A stretch of 64,000 nucleotides of DNA from positions 2,757,001 through 2,821,000 of the forward strand of contig JBBBDQ010000225.1 of the NCBI GenBank assembly GCA_037127315.1, given 5' to 3'. The DNA is from Ascarosepion bandense. Taxonomy: Eukaryota; Mollusca; Cephalopoda; Sepiida; Sepiidae. The position numbers and the translations under genes are program-made. Under the pieces are notes generated by a model. That model did not search any database and was not told the DNA's origin. It was given only the letters and a program-made list of their open reading frames with translations. Shown in pieces: positions 33,585 through 45,183 of this stretch (position 1 is the first letter of the stretch; every line of letters begins with the position of its first letter).

Positions 33585-34850
33585 GTGATCGCTGATATCA
33601 CCAACCCACTCCTTGGACTGGATTTCCTCAACAAGTTTGGTCTAATAGTAGACTGCAGTAACAAAACCATTTACGATCCTACAACAATCCAGAGAAAGAG
33701 TTTAAAAATATCTGCATCGGCAGTGAATCTAGTCGTAAATGAAACAGAGCTCCCGTCATTCATACGGAACATGATTAAAGAAAAATATCCCAACCTAATC
33801 ACACCACATAAGAACAGTCACAAAAAACACTGCGGCGTCTACCACAGAATTGACACAGGAAGCCATACGCCAGTATTTGCAAAACCCAGGCTGCTTAATG
33901 TAGAAAAACTGGAAGCCGCGCGTAGCGAATTTAAAACCCTACAAAAAGACGGATTGATCTCCCTTTCCAAAAGCGAGTGGTCTAGCCCACTACATATAGC
34001 ATCTAAACAAAGCGGAGGATTTAGATGTTGTGGAGACTATCGTTCTCTCAATAGCATAACGAAGACTGACAGGTACCCTATACCAAATATAAGCTCTTTT
34101 TCAGCAAAACTTGCGAACAAACGACGATTCTCCAAAATCGATTTGATTTCAGCCTACCACCAAATTAACATGCATCCGAACGATATAGCAAAAACTGCTC
34201 TCACCACCCCATTTGGTCTTTATGAATATAATTATATGCCGTTTAGATCAAAAAATGCGTCAGCTACATTTCAACGGTATATGGACAAAATTTTTGAAGA
34301 CATTGTTTTTATATAAATTGATGACATTTTAATTTTCAGTAATGATGAGATTTCTCATAAAAAAGAAACTGTTTTTAATATTTTAAATGAACACAATTTA
34401 AAAATTTCAGCCACAAAATCTGTTTTCAATGTGACTTCCCTAGATTTCTTAGGCTGTCATATTAGTGTAGATGGCACTAAACCTACAACTAGTAAAATAG
34501 AAGAATTAAAATCTTTTCCTTACCCTAAGGATGCAAAAGGGCTACGCAGATTTTTTGGAATAGTAGGATTTTATAGAAAATTAATACCAAAACTTTCAGA
34601 GATAGTCTTACCCCTATCTGAGAGAATGAGGTTATCCCCTAAAGGCTCGTTCACATTAGATGAATCTGAACGACAATCTTTCAATTCTGAAATTAAGGAA
34701 CTTAATGATACATCCTCATTAGCTCACCCTGAACCCAACTGTACAAATTATCAATTAGTCACTGACAGTAGTAATTATACTGTCGGTGCAGCATTGCACC
34801 AAATGGTAGAAGGAAATCCAATACCAATCGGATTTTTCTCTAAAAAATGA
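33585..34850 (+). pseudogene. Reverse transcriptase of nested Ty3 element
   Basis: Recognisable boxes: HRIDTGSHTPVFAKPRLLN, GLISLSKSEWSSPLHIASKQ, FRCCGDYRSLNSITKTDRYP, FSKIDLISAYHQINMHPN and TPFGLYEYNYMPF. The active-site box is interrupted: the Tyr codon of the YIDD motif is TAA (34314-34316), followed by IDDILIFSND. The palm-thumb continues in 34431-34850 (FLGCHISVDGTKP, RRFFGIVGFYRKLIP). Confidence 0.85.
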
Positions 34851-35115
34851 ACACAAACACAAATGAGATATTCTACATTCGATCGCGAACTTTTAGCAGC
34901 TTATTTGTCAGTGCTGCACTTCCGTCACCTCATAAAGGGTCGCCAAGTGCTACTTTTAACTGACCATAAGCCATCGTGTGGTGCATTTTATAGTTTAAAC
35001 CCCGCTAAATCAGACAGACAACAATTAGCTATCCTGACAGAATTTATTTCAGATATTGAACATGTAAAAGGTAGTCAGAATATAGTTGCTGACTGTCTAT
35101 CCCGACCAACTCTTG
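34740..35115 (+). pseudogene. RNase H of nested Ty3 element
   Basis: NYQLVTDSSNYTVGAALHQM carries the first Asp, followed after a TGA (34848-34850) by RYSTFDRELLAAYLSVLHFR with the catalytic Glu, VLLLTDHKPSCGAF with the next Asp, and ADCLSRP at the end of the domain. Confidence 0.8.
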
Positions 35116-35229
35116 CTGTACAAATAGATGCGTGTGATTTACCTGCACTTGCAGAAGCACATGCATCTGATACAGAAATTCAATCTTTTCAGGACTTAAA
35201 AATATTCACCATACCTGGAGATAACCAAT

Positions 35230-36365
35230 TTATATGGTGTGACTTATCAACGTCTTACCCCAGACCTTTTGTTCCATCTAAATTGCGTGAGTCCATATTC
35301 TATAGTATCCATTCCATAAATCACCCTGGCATTAAATCATCCATTAAGATGATTAAAGCTAGATATTACTGGCCAAACATGGATAAATCAAGCAAAGACT
35401 TTTCTGCATGATGCACAGCCTGCCAACAAGCAAAGGTCTACAAACATACAAAATCAGCTATACAGACATTAGAAATACCATCATCCAGATTTCACACAGT
35501 CCACATAGATATAGTAGGACCACTCCCACCAGCAAAAAGCCCAAATAGCAGTTACATCAGCCCGTATAGATATATTCTCACATGTATTGACCGCACAACT
35601 CATTAGGTAGAAGCACAACCCATCAGCAAAATCACTGCAGCTAATGTAGATGAGGCTTTTATAAACACATGGGTCACACGTTGGGGTGTCCTGCTGCATG
35701 TTATAACCGACAGAGGCTGACAATTTGAAAGTGAGTTGTTTAGTGAATTAGCAAAAATAATTGGTTTTTATAGACTACGTACGACAGCTTATCATCCGCA
35801 ATGTAATGGTTTGATTGAGAGAATGCACAGGACCATTAAAACTGCTATTATAGCACGAAAAGTGCCCTGGCTCTCAGCTCTTCCAATAGTACTTCTTGGG
35901 ATTTGCAGTATGCCCAATAGCTCTGATTTTTCTCCTTTTTATGCTGTTACAGGCACACAATGTTTGCTACCACAGCTACTAATAGATAGCACAAGCGAGG
36001 AGGCTATAACTCAAGGTTCACAAGAGATTTACATAAAACCATGTCACAAATTGATGTGAGAGACTTCACTAAAAGAGTTAATAAGTCCGCAAAATCTTAT
36101 ATTCCAGAAAAACTTCAAACTTGTGATAAAGTTTAGATTAGAGTGGATCATGTTCGAAAACCATTGGAGGCACCCTATTCAGGTCTCTACAGTCCTTCAG
36201 CGAACACCTAACTATTTTCTGGTTAAGATAAATAATGATATGGACACTCAAGTTTCTGTGGACAGGTTGAAATCATATATAGAAGTACAAAAACAAATAG
36301 TAGAGAAACAAGTAGAAGAAAAGATGAATAAAACAAAATGCTTAGTGATTCAGAACAAGAAATAA
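35230..36365 (+). pseudogene. Integrase of nested Ty3 element
   Basis: H2C2 finger (HSINHPGIKSSIKMIKARYY, then C-TACQQAK after a TGA at 35409). Core with HTVHIDIVGPLP (first Asp), VITDRG followed by a TGA at 35718 (second Asp) and TAYHPQCNGLIERMHRTIKT (Glu). A TAG stands at 35605-35607. A C-terminal SH3-like tail lies at 36123-36300. All three catalytic residues are still encoded, but at least three nonsense codons disrupt the protein. Confidence 0.8.
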
Positions 36366-36493
36366 ATACAAGAAATAAAAAAGAAGATTCTCCCATGATA
36401 AATACAAAATCTCGTTCAGGTCAAAAAGTTTCCTGGGAGAAATATAATGAGTACTGTTATTATTAGTACACTCCGTTCTAAAGGGGGAACTTC

Positions 36494-36882
36494 TGTTATG
36501 GTTTATAAAATGGCGAGTGTTCTAAAAATAGAAAAAGATAGACACACTGATGCCAAGAATTCAAAATTGGGCGGCAAAATAAGGAACCGTTCTTTTGGTA
36601 AGTGTAAGAGTAGGAGTAAGAAGTAGGAGTTAAGGACAGTAGTTTTGGTAGATTTGAGGAGGGGAAGACGCTAGTCAGTTGACCACCAGAGTCCAGAAAG
36701 GATAGGCTCGTTTACTACTAGCATCCCACAGTGAAGTGAATTTAGCTAGTCTGCTCCTGTATCCACACAAAATTTAAAGGTTGTAACTTGATGTAAAAAC
36801 CTAAAGTTTTATACCAAAAATAAACATCGTTAATTCAAGTTTGTGTTACCTTCTAATTATACCAAAACGAAGCAACACAACA
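36494..36882 (+). repeat. 3' LTR of nested Ty3 element
   Basis: 389 bp, preceded by a purine-rich tract (aaagggggaa, 36480-36489). The ends match the 5' LTR. The 30-bp length difference lies mostly in short direct repeats (agtaggagtaagaag). Confidence 0.9.
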
Positions 36883-36886
36883 ACCC

Positions 36887-37500
36887 AGAATGGGAAAGGT
36901 GTTGACTATGTTGTTTGGTAAAGTCTCTGAAGGCGAAGTGAGAGTAATTAAGAGGAAATTAAAAGTGGTAGAACAGAGACAACAAGCAATGGCTCAGTTG
37001 GTTAGAGAGAGGGTATCTATACTCAATGTTAGTTGGCTGGAATTGGCTAAGAATAGAGGAAGTATCAATTGGTTGATTTCCCACCTACAGGTTTTTAAAA
37101 AAGAAGTGATAAATGTCACCACATCGGTAACCGAATTAAAGAATTTAGAGGAGTTTTTGCAAAGGGATTTCAATTATTAGCTATACTGAGTAAGGTACGT
37201 CAAACAAGTCACTCCTTAACAGTGTTATTAGAGCATGTGAGGTCACAATTAGACATGCTGTCACTGGGACACCTGTCTCCGAGTGTAATAACTCCAGAAC
37301 GATTGAGGGAAGTACTACTGGATATACAAGCGAAACTAACCCATCATCTTAGATTGCCTGTAGACCCCACCCAGCAGTTATGAAAGTATTATAGTGCCTT
37401 GGGATGTGCTACATTTTTGGAAGATGATAAACTGCTAGTGCTAGCATCAGTTCCATTATTGGACAGAGATTGTACCATTGAAATTCATCAGGTGATGAAT
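36887..37500 (+). pseudogene. Env-like glycoprotein, C-terminal part (interrupted)
   Basis: The frame 36887-37180 and the following 37181-37500 correspond to 5140-4534 of the minus-strand copy. The reading frame is consistent with the piece at 31934-32190 across the nested insertion. A shift near 37178 and a stop at 37381-37383 show further decay. Confidence 0.5.
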
Positions 37501-37797
37501 CTTCTCCTTCCTTATCCGAAATTAAAGCTGATAAATAGGAGCCATGGCTAGATACAAGGTAGAGATGGAATTTGTTGCCTTTAACCTAGCCAGGACACAG
37601 TTTATGCTATTAACAAAGACAGAAGCAGAAAAATGCTAGAATGATGCCTTAGGTACCTGCGGATCAGTAAGTCCAATTTACGTGACAGTCATAATCTGTG
37701 CGTACTAGACTTATTTAAGGAAAAAATAGGAAGGAAATTAGAGATCATTGTCAGGTAGAAGTATTAGCTTGTGTAATGTGACCCAAAGCAGATTTAA
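37501..37797 (+). other. Env-LTR spacer
   Basis: No recognisable frame. Any polypurine tract just before the right repeat is not obvious. Confidence 0.4.
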
Positions 37798-38792
37798 ACC
37801 AGTGAGCAGGTTGACTGACCTGCGAATGCTCAGGGACTTATGGCCAACCCCTTGAGTTCGGTTAAGACCAAATAGACACCTCAACCCAAAGAGGAAGACA
37901 CTGAAGGTTGAGAGGTCAGAGTGGAAGAGTTAGGTCTAGTGCACGTTGACTGGAATAGGCCCGTATAGTGGAAGTACTAGATATAAGGTCTTGTGACCAG
38001 GATAACTCCCAAGGGACAAAAATGTTAAATATATGGTGCCGTGATAACCAGTATGCGGCCAGAGGGGCAAGAGTGTTAAACAACAGTTAATATCCGATGA
38101 GCTAGGCAGGCCATCTGGAACAATCTGAAATGTATAGGTTTGTTGTTAGAAGTTCATAAGTTTACCATTTCAGTCAAATATTTTTCATACTCAAGTAACA
38201 AATTTCCTTAGTTAACAAACCAGGCTCATCCTGTACAGAATCTGAAAGTCATGACATTTGGGTAAAATTAGTGAAGTTTGGATGAGGTCATGGTTGTGGT
38301 GAGAGAAACAGTGACAGAACTTTTGTGTGTCGGCAGATGGCCTATTGGCCCACAACTGTGATGGTTGTCACCAGGAGCCTTTTTTAAGCAAATCTGGTAG
38401 TACTGAGGGTCATCTCTTTTGCCATAAGAAATGTTCATGATTAGCTATTGTATTATTTTCATTGCAGAACTGGATGTGATGCTCAGAGCCTATGAGCAGA
38501 AAACAAAGTTTTTATTTTGTATTCTGCTTTCTTTGCATTCACATCCAACCGACATGCAGAGTGAATCAGAAAGAGAGGAGTATAACAAAATGAAATAGCT
38601 GAAATCAATATGAATAATTTCTATATAAAAAAAAATAAGTCTGATCAGTGATATGAATGATAAAGCATTTGACAAATTACAATAAACTAGATTATGAAAT
38701 TTTGGGCATTTTCATCATCACATATTTATTGTTTTTTTTTTGTTTTCTTTTTCACTACTTTGAAGAGTTCAAATAAATGGTATAATTATGTT
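37798..38792 (+). repeat. Right LTR-like direct repeat of env-Ty3 copy 2
   Basis: Counterpart of 27298-28291, about 98-99% identical over 38103-38790 and clearly more divergent over 37798-38100, where it also holds about 30 extra bases around 38034 that resemble the primer-binding site. Confidence 0.7.
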
Positions 38793-40169
38793 TACATTAG
38801 TTTTAAATAAACTTTATTTTTAACAATTCCCAAGTCCTGACCAAAAAATGCTCATGTCTTGTTTTTTGAAGAAAGTAAATAGACAATTTAGTGAACTTAA
38901 TTTTCATTCTTCAAAAAAAAGTATCATGTGTGGTTGCGGAATTACACCCTGCACTTGGTTGAGGGAAGAATGGATTGCTCAAATGAATGGTAAGACACTT
39001 GATATATGAAAGAACTTGTTAATTATCCAGCTTTTATGCTTTCGTAGAATAATCATTGAAAAAAATATTTTTAAAAAATAAAAAATAAAGCTGAATTAAG
39101 ATTCAGACATTTCAATGATTTATGAAAAGAAAAACACTAACATTTTTTTAATTATTTGTAAATGAAATAACATTCGTAACTGACACAGATGTGCAAACTT
39201 ACTCAGGTACTGTGAAGATAGAAACACAGGTACCAAAACTAACTTTTTTAGACTGTAGCAACTTTGTTTGTCCCCAAAACATAATATTTAACTTTGCATC
39301 AGGTTAAAAGAAAGAATGCTGACAACATCTTAGACATCTTAGTATTAACCAATAAAAAAAAGAAAATAAATGTCTCCTCCACTAAAACAGCAGCCCTTCA
39401 AATTTTACAACTTCAATTTTTTTATTTTATTTTAGGAGCAGAAAAAGAGTGGATTATCACTTCTTTGCTCTTAAAATGGAACAGTTCCCACACCTTTTGA
39501 AAAAAAGGAGTCCTCTGCTTCTTTGCTCTAGCAAAAGTGCTGAGCTCCAGGAGCCTTGTTCCTTTCAGGAAGGCTCCTTAAAGCCCTGCTTTTTACAAAG
39601 TTTTTAGCAAGGGAATTTTGTTAGTAATATCCAATAATTAGTTAGTTAATTGGCAATTACAAGGAATCAAATAATGATCTTTCTTGATGATCAGAAAGTT
39701 GAGAAAATCAATCAGAAAGTTATTTCAACTTTTACAAAAATACTCACCAACTAAGCATGAAAATATTTTCAGGACATGTGCTCTTATATTACAGATTAGT
39801 ATCAATGTTAATGAAGAACAAGAAATAGAAGCTTATTTCAAAATGTTTGAATTTCAGAAATTTGAGGAGAAACGTTAAAGCTTAAAAATTCTTAATAAAC
39901 GAGTAATTTAAGAATGTTTAAGTAGTAAAAATTCAAACTCTTTTAACTTTTAGAAAAAAATACAGATGATGCAAAAAAAAAATGTTTATTATTAGTGTAT
40001 TTCCTTTTATGAATAACAATAAAAAAGAATATTGCCTAAAGTGAAAAACGTTAAACTTCTAAGTAACAAGACCAAGATAACATTTCTTTAGTGAATTTTG
40101 TATAAAATGTATGTTTTTGCAATAAGCATAAAACAAATCTAAAGAGTAATCCTTTTCAAAAATTGGTCA
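38793..40169. other. AT-rich intergenic sequence
   Basis: Short frames only (for example 39294-39500 and 39684-39878), with no recognisable product and no splice context I could defend. Confidence 0.55.
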
Positions 40170-40335
40170 CCAAACAAGGGTACAGAACCCAGTCTGTACT
40201 GCTATTTAACTTATAGCTGGTGGTGAAGAAGAAATTAATTTTTTCAGGAGCAATTATACAAAAAGTAAAAGCCTTGATCAAAATTTGAACTCATTTCACC
40301 AAACTCTAGTTTGTGCCAATAACCATGGTATTGTT
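40170..40335 (-). mobile_element. Degenerate tRNA-derived SINE, second copy
   Basis: Shares with the SINE at 14865-15152 the block tatagaaccca-tc-gtcctgctatttaac (here 40180-40215), the central region, and the pol III promoter end (tttgaactc near 40283, tagtttgtgcca near 40307), in the same orientation. Much more decayed. Confidence 0.5.
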
Positions 40336-41029
40336 TTATTTAATCTATTAAAATTCAAGCTATTATCCTCATCTTTGTTGTTTTATCATATTTTGGCTGT
40401 CTAGAACCAGAATACAACAGTCAAAACATTGTGATAAAAATAACAAAAACAAGGACAATAGTTTGAATATAAATAGTGTTAATAATTTTAACTCCTCATC
40501 CCAGAAATTCAAACAAAAATTGTTTTATTTAAGTTAGAAAAAAAATAAGGTATGTATTTATCATTTATTAAAATTGGCATCCCAAATTTGATTCAATGCA
40601 AATCCCTCTAATTGATTTTGGTTGTCATGTGAATAATTCAACATTCTTACTGAAAATAGTGGAATTTGCTTATTCCACTAAAATATTTTTACCTAAATAA
40701 AAAGGCAGGCAGTTTCAATTAAAACAAAATTGTATTTATTTTAATAAAAAATCTGTCAAACTATGTGAAAACTCCTCCTCCATCCACTAAATAATCTGAG
40801 AAAAATAGAAAAAAAATCTTTTTATGAACAAAGACATTTTTCTTATCTTCAATCCATAAAGTCTGACTTAAATAACTTCATTTCCAAGGCTAATCTTCCA
40901 ATCTGTATGGATTTAATGCACAATTTGTGAAAAACATTTCCTAGCAAATTTTCTATGTGCCATGTTCTTTCAGGATGTAGGCAATCATGGTTCTTTACAA
41001 TTTCTTAGTAAAGTTTATCTTTGTACTAT
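40336..41029. other. AT-rich intergenic sequence
   Basis: No gene or repeat supported on either strand. Confidence 0.5.
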
Positions 41030-41480
41030 CTGTTCTAACAACCATTTCCACAGCTCATAATGTAGGTTATACACTGTGTCTCTTGCCCTCAAAATCAAAT
41101 TTTCTAAATCCTTTCCTCATTATGTCCCTTAGAAATTTTAACTGTCTGATGAGTGTCATTTTTAGTTCCACTTTCTCTAAAAATTTGTTATTTCTCACAT
41201 GTTCAATCCATTGTAGAACCACATTTCTGTTGCTTCGAGTCTCTTCTTGAACTGTAAGGAAATTGTCCAGTATCCTCTGCTATATAGGAGGACTGATATT
41301 ATGTAATACTCTTCTCTTTCTATAGCATCTTTGCTATTCCAATGCTCCTTCAATTATTGTATTTCCCCTCTTCTGTTAAAAAACTTGTATACTTTTCCTT
41401 CAAATTCAGAAGTGTGTAGTATTGCAATTCGGGTTCTGCCTTGGCTCTCTTCAATTTCTGTAGTTTCACTCTAAGTTTGC
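41030..41480 (-). pseudogene. RTE-type LINE C-terminal fragment
   Basis: On the minus strand, in alternating frames, FKKRLEATEMWFYNGL (about 41250-41200) and KFLRDIMRKGFRKFDFEGKR (about 41140-41080) match the conserved end of RTE/BovB-like RTs (the RLEAFEMWCYRR and LGHIMR...EGK phrases). Upstream (to about 41480), SEFEGKVYKFFNRRG-like text is weaker. Very old copy. Confidence 0.5.
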
Positions 41481-43492
41481 CTGTGAAAAGGTTGTTGTTT
41501 CTGCAGTTGACACTTGAGCATGTTTTACAGTTTAAAACTATTTCTGAATCTCTTATTGATCATTGTGTAGTTGATTCGGTTCTACATTTCTTATTCATAT
41601 ACATATATGTATGTAATTTCTTGCATTTTGCATTGTCTAGCATACAGTGAAACATGTCAATTTTTTTCTTTCATACTTTGTGCTGTTGGTGCATATAGAA
41701 TACGTTTTCACATTTTAATTTAATAAATTCTACCAAATAGTTGACACCGTCCCAGAACACATTTTTTTGTACTAGTTTAATATTTTTGTATCCTTGAAAA
41801 AGGTACAACAACTTGTGTACACAAGTGGTAAACTACCAAATATGGATGTCATAGAGCAAGCTGGATTATTCTGTACAAGAGTGTCACTGAGAGATTAGTC
41901 TACTGCAATATACACTATCATATAGACTCCTTACTAGCTGTAACTCTCATATAACAGATGGACTCATCCATCCTACTGTACCAGAAGGGCAGTAAGACAT
42001 TTCACAACAAATATCAATCCTACTACCCTTTTCATTTTTCTCTATGCTTGCATACGTAACCACTGTTGTCACTGACTAAAACGTCAATGTTTGTCTCTCT
42101 AGTTTCACATGTTTCAAATATTAAGATTTAACTTATTCATTTCTTGTTTTATATTCTCTAACTGGACACATTAACTTGAATGTTCTGACATTCCATGTCT
42201 GGAGAGCTATTTTTTGTTTGCATGTCACAAGTCTTTCCTTACTTGGTAAGGAATCAATTCTAAGTAATCTGATTTTGAAAAAATTATTTTGGTAATATAG
42301 TCTCAAAAATAGCAAGAAGAATTGAAAAATAAGTTTTGGTTTAATTATCTTCACTTTTTAAATGTGTAATTTCTTTATTTTTAGTAAAAACACAGACAAC
42401 TTGTGAACATACAATGCAACCCTCTCTCAGTCTTTCACTAACTGTACAAATCAGTTACCACATTGCTTCGCTTTTCATGTACAAAAAGTCTGGAGAAGAT
42501 TCACAAGAGACAGAACAACAATTAATGTAACAAACAACAAATGAAAGCACAAATCTTGTTCTTAATTTGGTATTTATTTCACTGAGATTCCAAGTATTCA
42601 CTTTGCTAGTCTCATCTTACTTTCACCAAGCAGCTGCTTGATGGATGGCTCCTCTTCGTCCCGACCAGGACTTTACTTATCTACAGCTGCAAACAGAAGC
42701 ATTTGACTTCCAACGAAGTATTACTTAACTGTTTTCATTTATTTTCTTGAGTGGATTGCCACTGTACACAAGGCTTTATCTTTCAGACATAAAAGTACTA
42801 AACATTTCCAACACCAATAGCATCATTTAGGGCCCAATTGACTGTACAGCCAGCCCTGTGAGCGCATGCTGGTGGTGGTGGCATTTGTGTCAGAAACTGA
42901 TTTCAGCTGAGAATTTCACTGAATGACTTAAATAATATTTGAGACGTTTACTTTCATACGATCATCTTTTTAAAATAAATTTTCTATGAAAAAAAAAATT
43001 CAAAATTCTCATTAAATATGGGTGTAGATATTAATCTCTTGCTAAAACATTCAATAGTATTGAGAATTTTCTACCTCTTTCCTATTAGAACACTAACAAA
43101 TCTTGTTACTTTTTCAGTTTCCAACATATTTAGATGAGTATAGAAGATCTATCAAGCTCATATCTATCTTGCAATGAATTCTGACAGAACTGTCTAACAT
43201 TTCTAGATGATATAGACAATGTAAAGTGCCTATATCTGTGCATGAAAGTAATGACATTGTCTTACTAAATAAGGTTGATCAATTTTTCCTAGTTTGCCAG
43301 TAAATACAAAATGTTGATCTTGCTAATCCTTTAAAAGTATCTTGAAAGCACTTTGATAAATTTCATTAGATTAATAAAGGAAGCATCTGAATGACAGCCA
43401 AATAAATCCTATTCAATTAACTAAAGTTTAAGAAAGAGAAATTCTATATTAGCCATTAGAGAAAAGCATATTGTTAGCATTTATGAGTCAAT
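41481..43492. other. Intergenic sequence without recognised gene
   Basis: Frames at 41441-41650 and 42133-42354 have no recognisable product. Possible remainder of the LINE fragment on the left. Confidence 0.5.
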
Positions 43493-43546
43493 TTTTCATA
43501 TTTAAGGTTGCTAAGCAGAAATGCTTAGCAACCTTAAATATGAAAA
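43493..43546. repeat. Perfect 25-bp inverted repeat with GAAA loop
   Basis: Arms 43493-43517 and 43522-43546 are exactly complementary, closed by gaaa. It lies in non-coding DNA. The 99-codon frame that spans it (43471-43770) has no recognisable product. Confidence 0.95.
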
Positions 43547-45183
43547 TTGCCTCTTTCATGTGCATTGCTGGAAGGTTTGGCATAATGAATTTAAGAAAAA
43601 ACAAAGAAAAACAAATAAACTTGAGTATAGTTTATTACTCTTGCATTGATTGCTTCATTCAATTCAAGATCTATGGTTTAATGGGAAAAGCAGAGCCTAA
43701 TCACTTTCCTAGTGTAGATGTGTATAAACGTTTTTTACAGAAAGTGTATTTTTCAGACATGGAGGAATAAACACATCCAAAACTTAACATTCTAATACCA
43801 GCTACATACATGTTTATGCAATTTTGATTTTTTATTTCATGCCTTTCTGAGCTTGAAACGAAATCCAATTGTCAGCTCATACATCTGGTAGACGTGGAAG
43901 CAACTACTAGGTGCTTCAATTTCTTATTTACTATATTAAAAAAAATTGTCTAAAATTGAAAAGTTTTTCACAAAATAGTTGGCAGGGAAGAGGTCCCCTG
44001 CATCCTTTTTTTTTTTTTCTATCTTTGGCAGTCCTGCCTTGCTTGAGAGAAAATGCTAAAAAAAAACTCTTTTCTAGTTTAAAAACACTAACATTAATAG
44101 AAAAATAATTTCACAGGCTTTATTATTTTCTTAATTCAAGCTTACATAACTAAATTGCAAGAAAATGCCAATGTTTCAAAAACCAATTATCCTGAAAAAT
44201 TCTGAATAACTTTTTCAAAATTGGGTCTTCATTCAAGAAGAATGTAAAACAGAAATTAAAACCTGTTACCAATTCTTAAATAGTTTCATTTTTTTAAAGA
44301 CTTGTTTTGAATAGACTATGATTAAAAAAGATTTTTTTTTTACTTTAGCAGCTCAACAAAGCTTCATGATTAAATTATCAATAGTATTTAAGCATTGGCA
44401 ATTTGAGTTGAATTTGAGATCATAATCTTAATTTTTAAGATTATTAAATCAAGGAATTCTTCATTAAACTGAAAATTTTCAAGTTCATCACAGAAATGTA
44501 TCTTTATGGGTAATAATGACCTGATGCTTAGTTAGCATGAAAGTAATTAGAAGAACCCTAACAAAAATATTGTTGATCAAACTGTATGCTACTAATTAAG
44601 GTTAGAGACAACAAATGGATGGAAACTTTGAGGTTGAAATCTTTCAAATTGTTCCTCTTATACCAAGAGCTTAAATATAAAACAAAATAGTAGAATATGG
44701 TGGACATGAAAACATACATACAATGAATTAACTGGTTGTATTTTCTGCTTTTACTCTGAAAATTTAAGTATTTTTAAAAACAGTAATGAGGTAAATAACT
44801 TGCAGAATATTGTCATATATTTATTATTATTAATACTGCACTTAGCTTGACTTGTCTATAACAATAAAGGCACAGTTCCATTTCATAGAGTGCAAATATG
44901 AGTGAAGAGGATTTTACTTGAGACAAATAGTATGAATGAAGGAATCAAATAAAACAAATTTCTACAATTAATACATTTTCTACAAGACAAAAGACAGATG
45001 TTCCTGGGATACAAATATTATTAAACTAACCCTTTGAGGTAAAGTTTATAAATGTTTGCATTCATGGATCTTCATACAGAAATCATACGTTTCTCTTCAG
45101 TTGAGAACAAGGCATTGTGCAAATAAAGCAAGTGAACTGAAAGTAACTTATCTTTGATTGATGATAATGATGATTATAAAAAT
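43547..45183. other. Interval 3' of APC1, including probable 3' UTR
   Basis: On the minus strand the APC1 stop is at 45184-45186. The nearest AATAAA on that strand is at 44825-44820, about 360 nt downstream, a reasonable polyadenylation signal. No coding sequence seen in the remainder. Confidence 0.45.

Larger units (their letters stand above)
32195..36882 (+). mobile_element. Nested Ty3/gypsy element with paired LTRs and 4-bp target duplication
   Basis: LTRs at 32195-32553 and 36494-36882 both start TGTTATGG and end ...CACAACA. The 4-bp accc occurs at 32191-32194 and 36883-36886, a target duplication typical of Ty3 integrases. Internal order: gag (32670-33370), protease (33380-33560), RT (33585-34850), RNase H (34740-35115), integrase (35230-36365). 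The gag knuckle pattern C-H-FG-A-C-PC-W resembles the Mag-like group. Stops throughout make it inactive. It interrupts the env-like ORF of the outer element and so inserted later. Confidence 0.9.
27298..38792 (+). mobile_element. Env-bearing Ty3/gypsy element, copy 2, with nested insertion
   Basis: Direct repeats of about 1 kb (27298-28291 and 37798-38792) flank, in order: primer-binding site (28305), gag (28697-29315), zinc knuckles (29460-29924), an RNase H stub (30090-30170), integrase (30224-31460), an env-like ORF beginning at 31934, a second complete Ty3 element inserted into it (32195-36882), and the env-like remainder (36887-37500). Protease and RT are deleted. It is the same family as the minus-strand element at 3.9-11.6 kb by integrase and env-like similarity. 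Confidence 0.8.

Noticed and set aside
34314..35720. Nonsense codons of the nested Ty3 element as a sign of G-to-A hypermutation or RNA-editing-correctable stops
   Set aside because: The changes are mixed (Trp to stop at two sites, probable Arg CGA to TGA, and a Tyr codon to TAA by transversion), so no single mutational process is indicated.
43493..43546. Interpretation of the hairpin as a miRNA precursor
   Set aside because: A perfect 25-bp stem with a 4-nt loop lacks the longer, imperfect stem and larger loop of animal pre-miRNAs.
43471..43770. 99-codon open frame spanning the perfect hairpin
   Set aside because: No recognisable product, low-complexity Ile/Lys/Phe composition typical of AT-rich non-coding DNA, and the hairpin itself produces symmetric codons.
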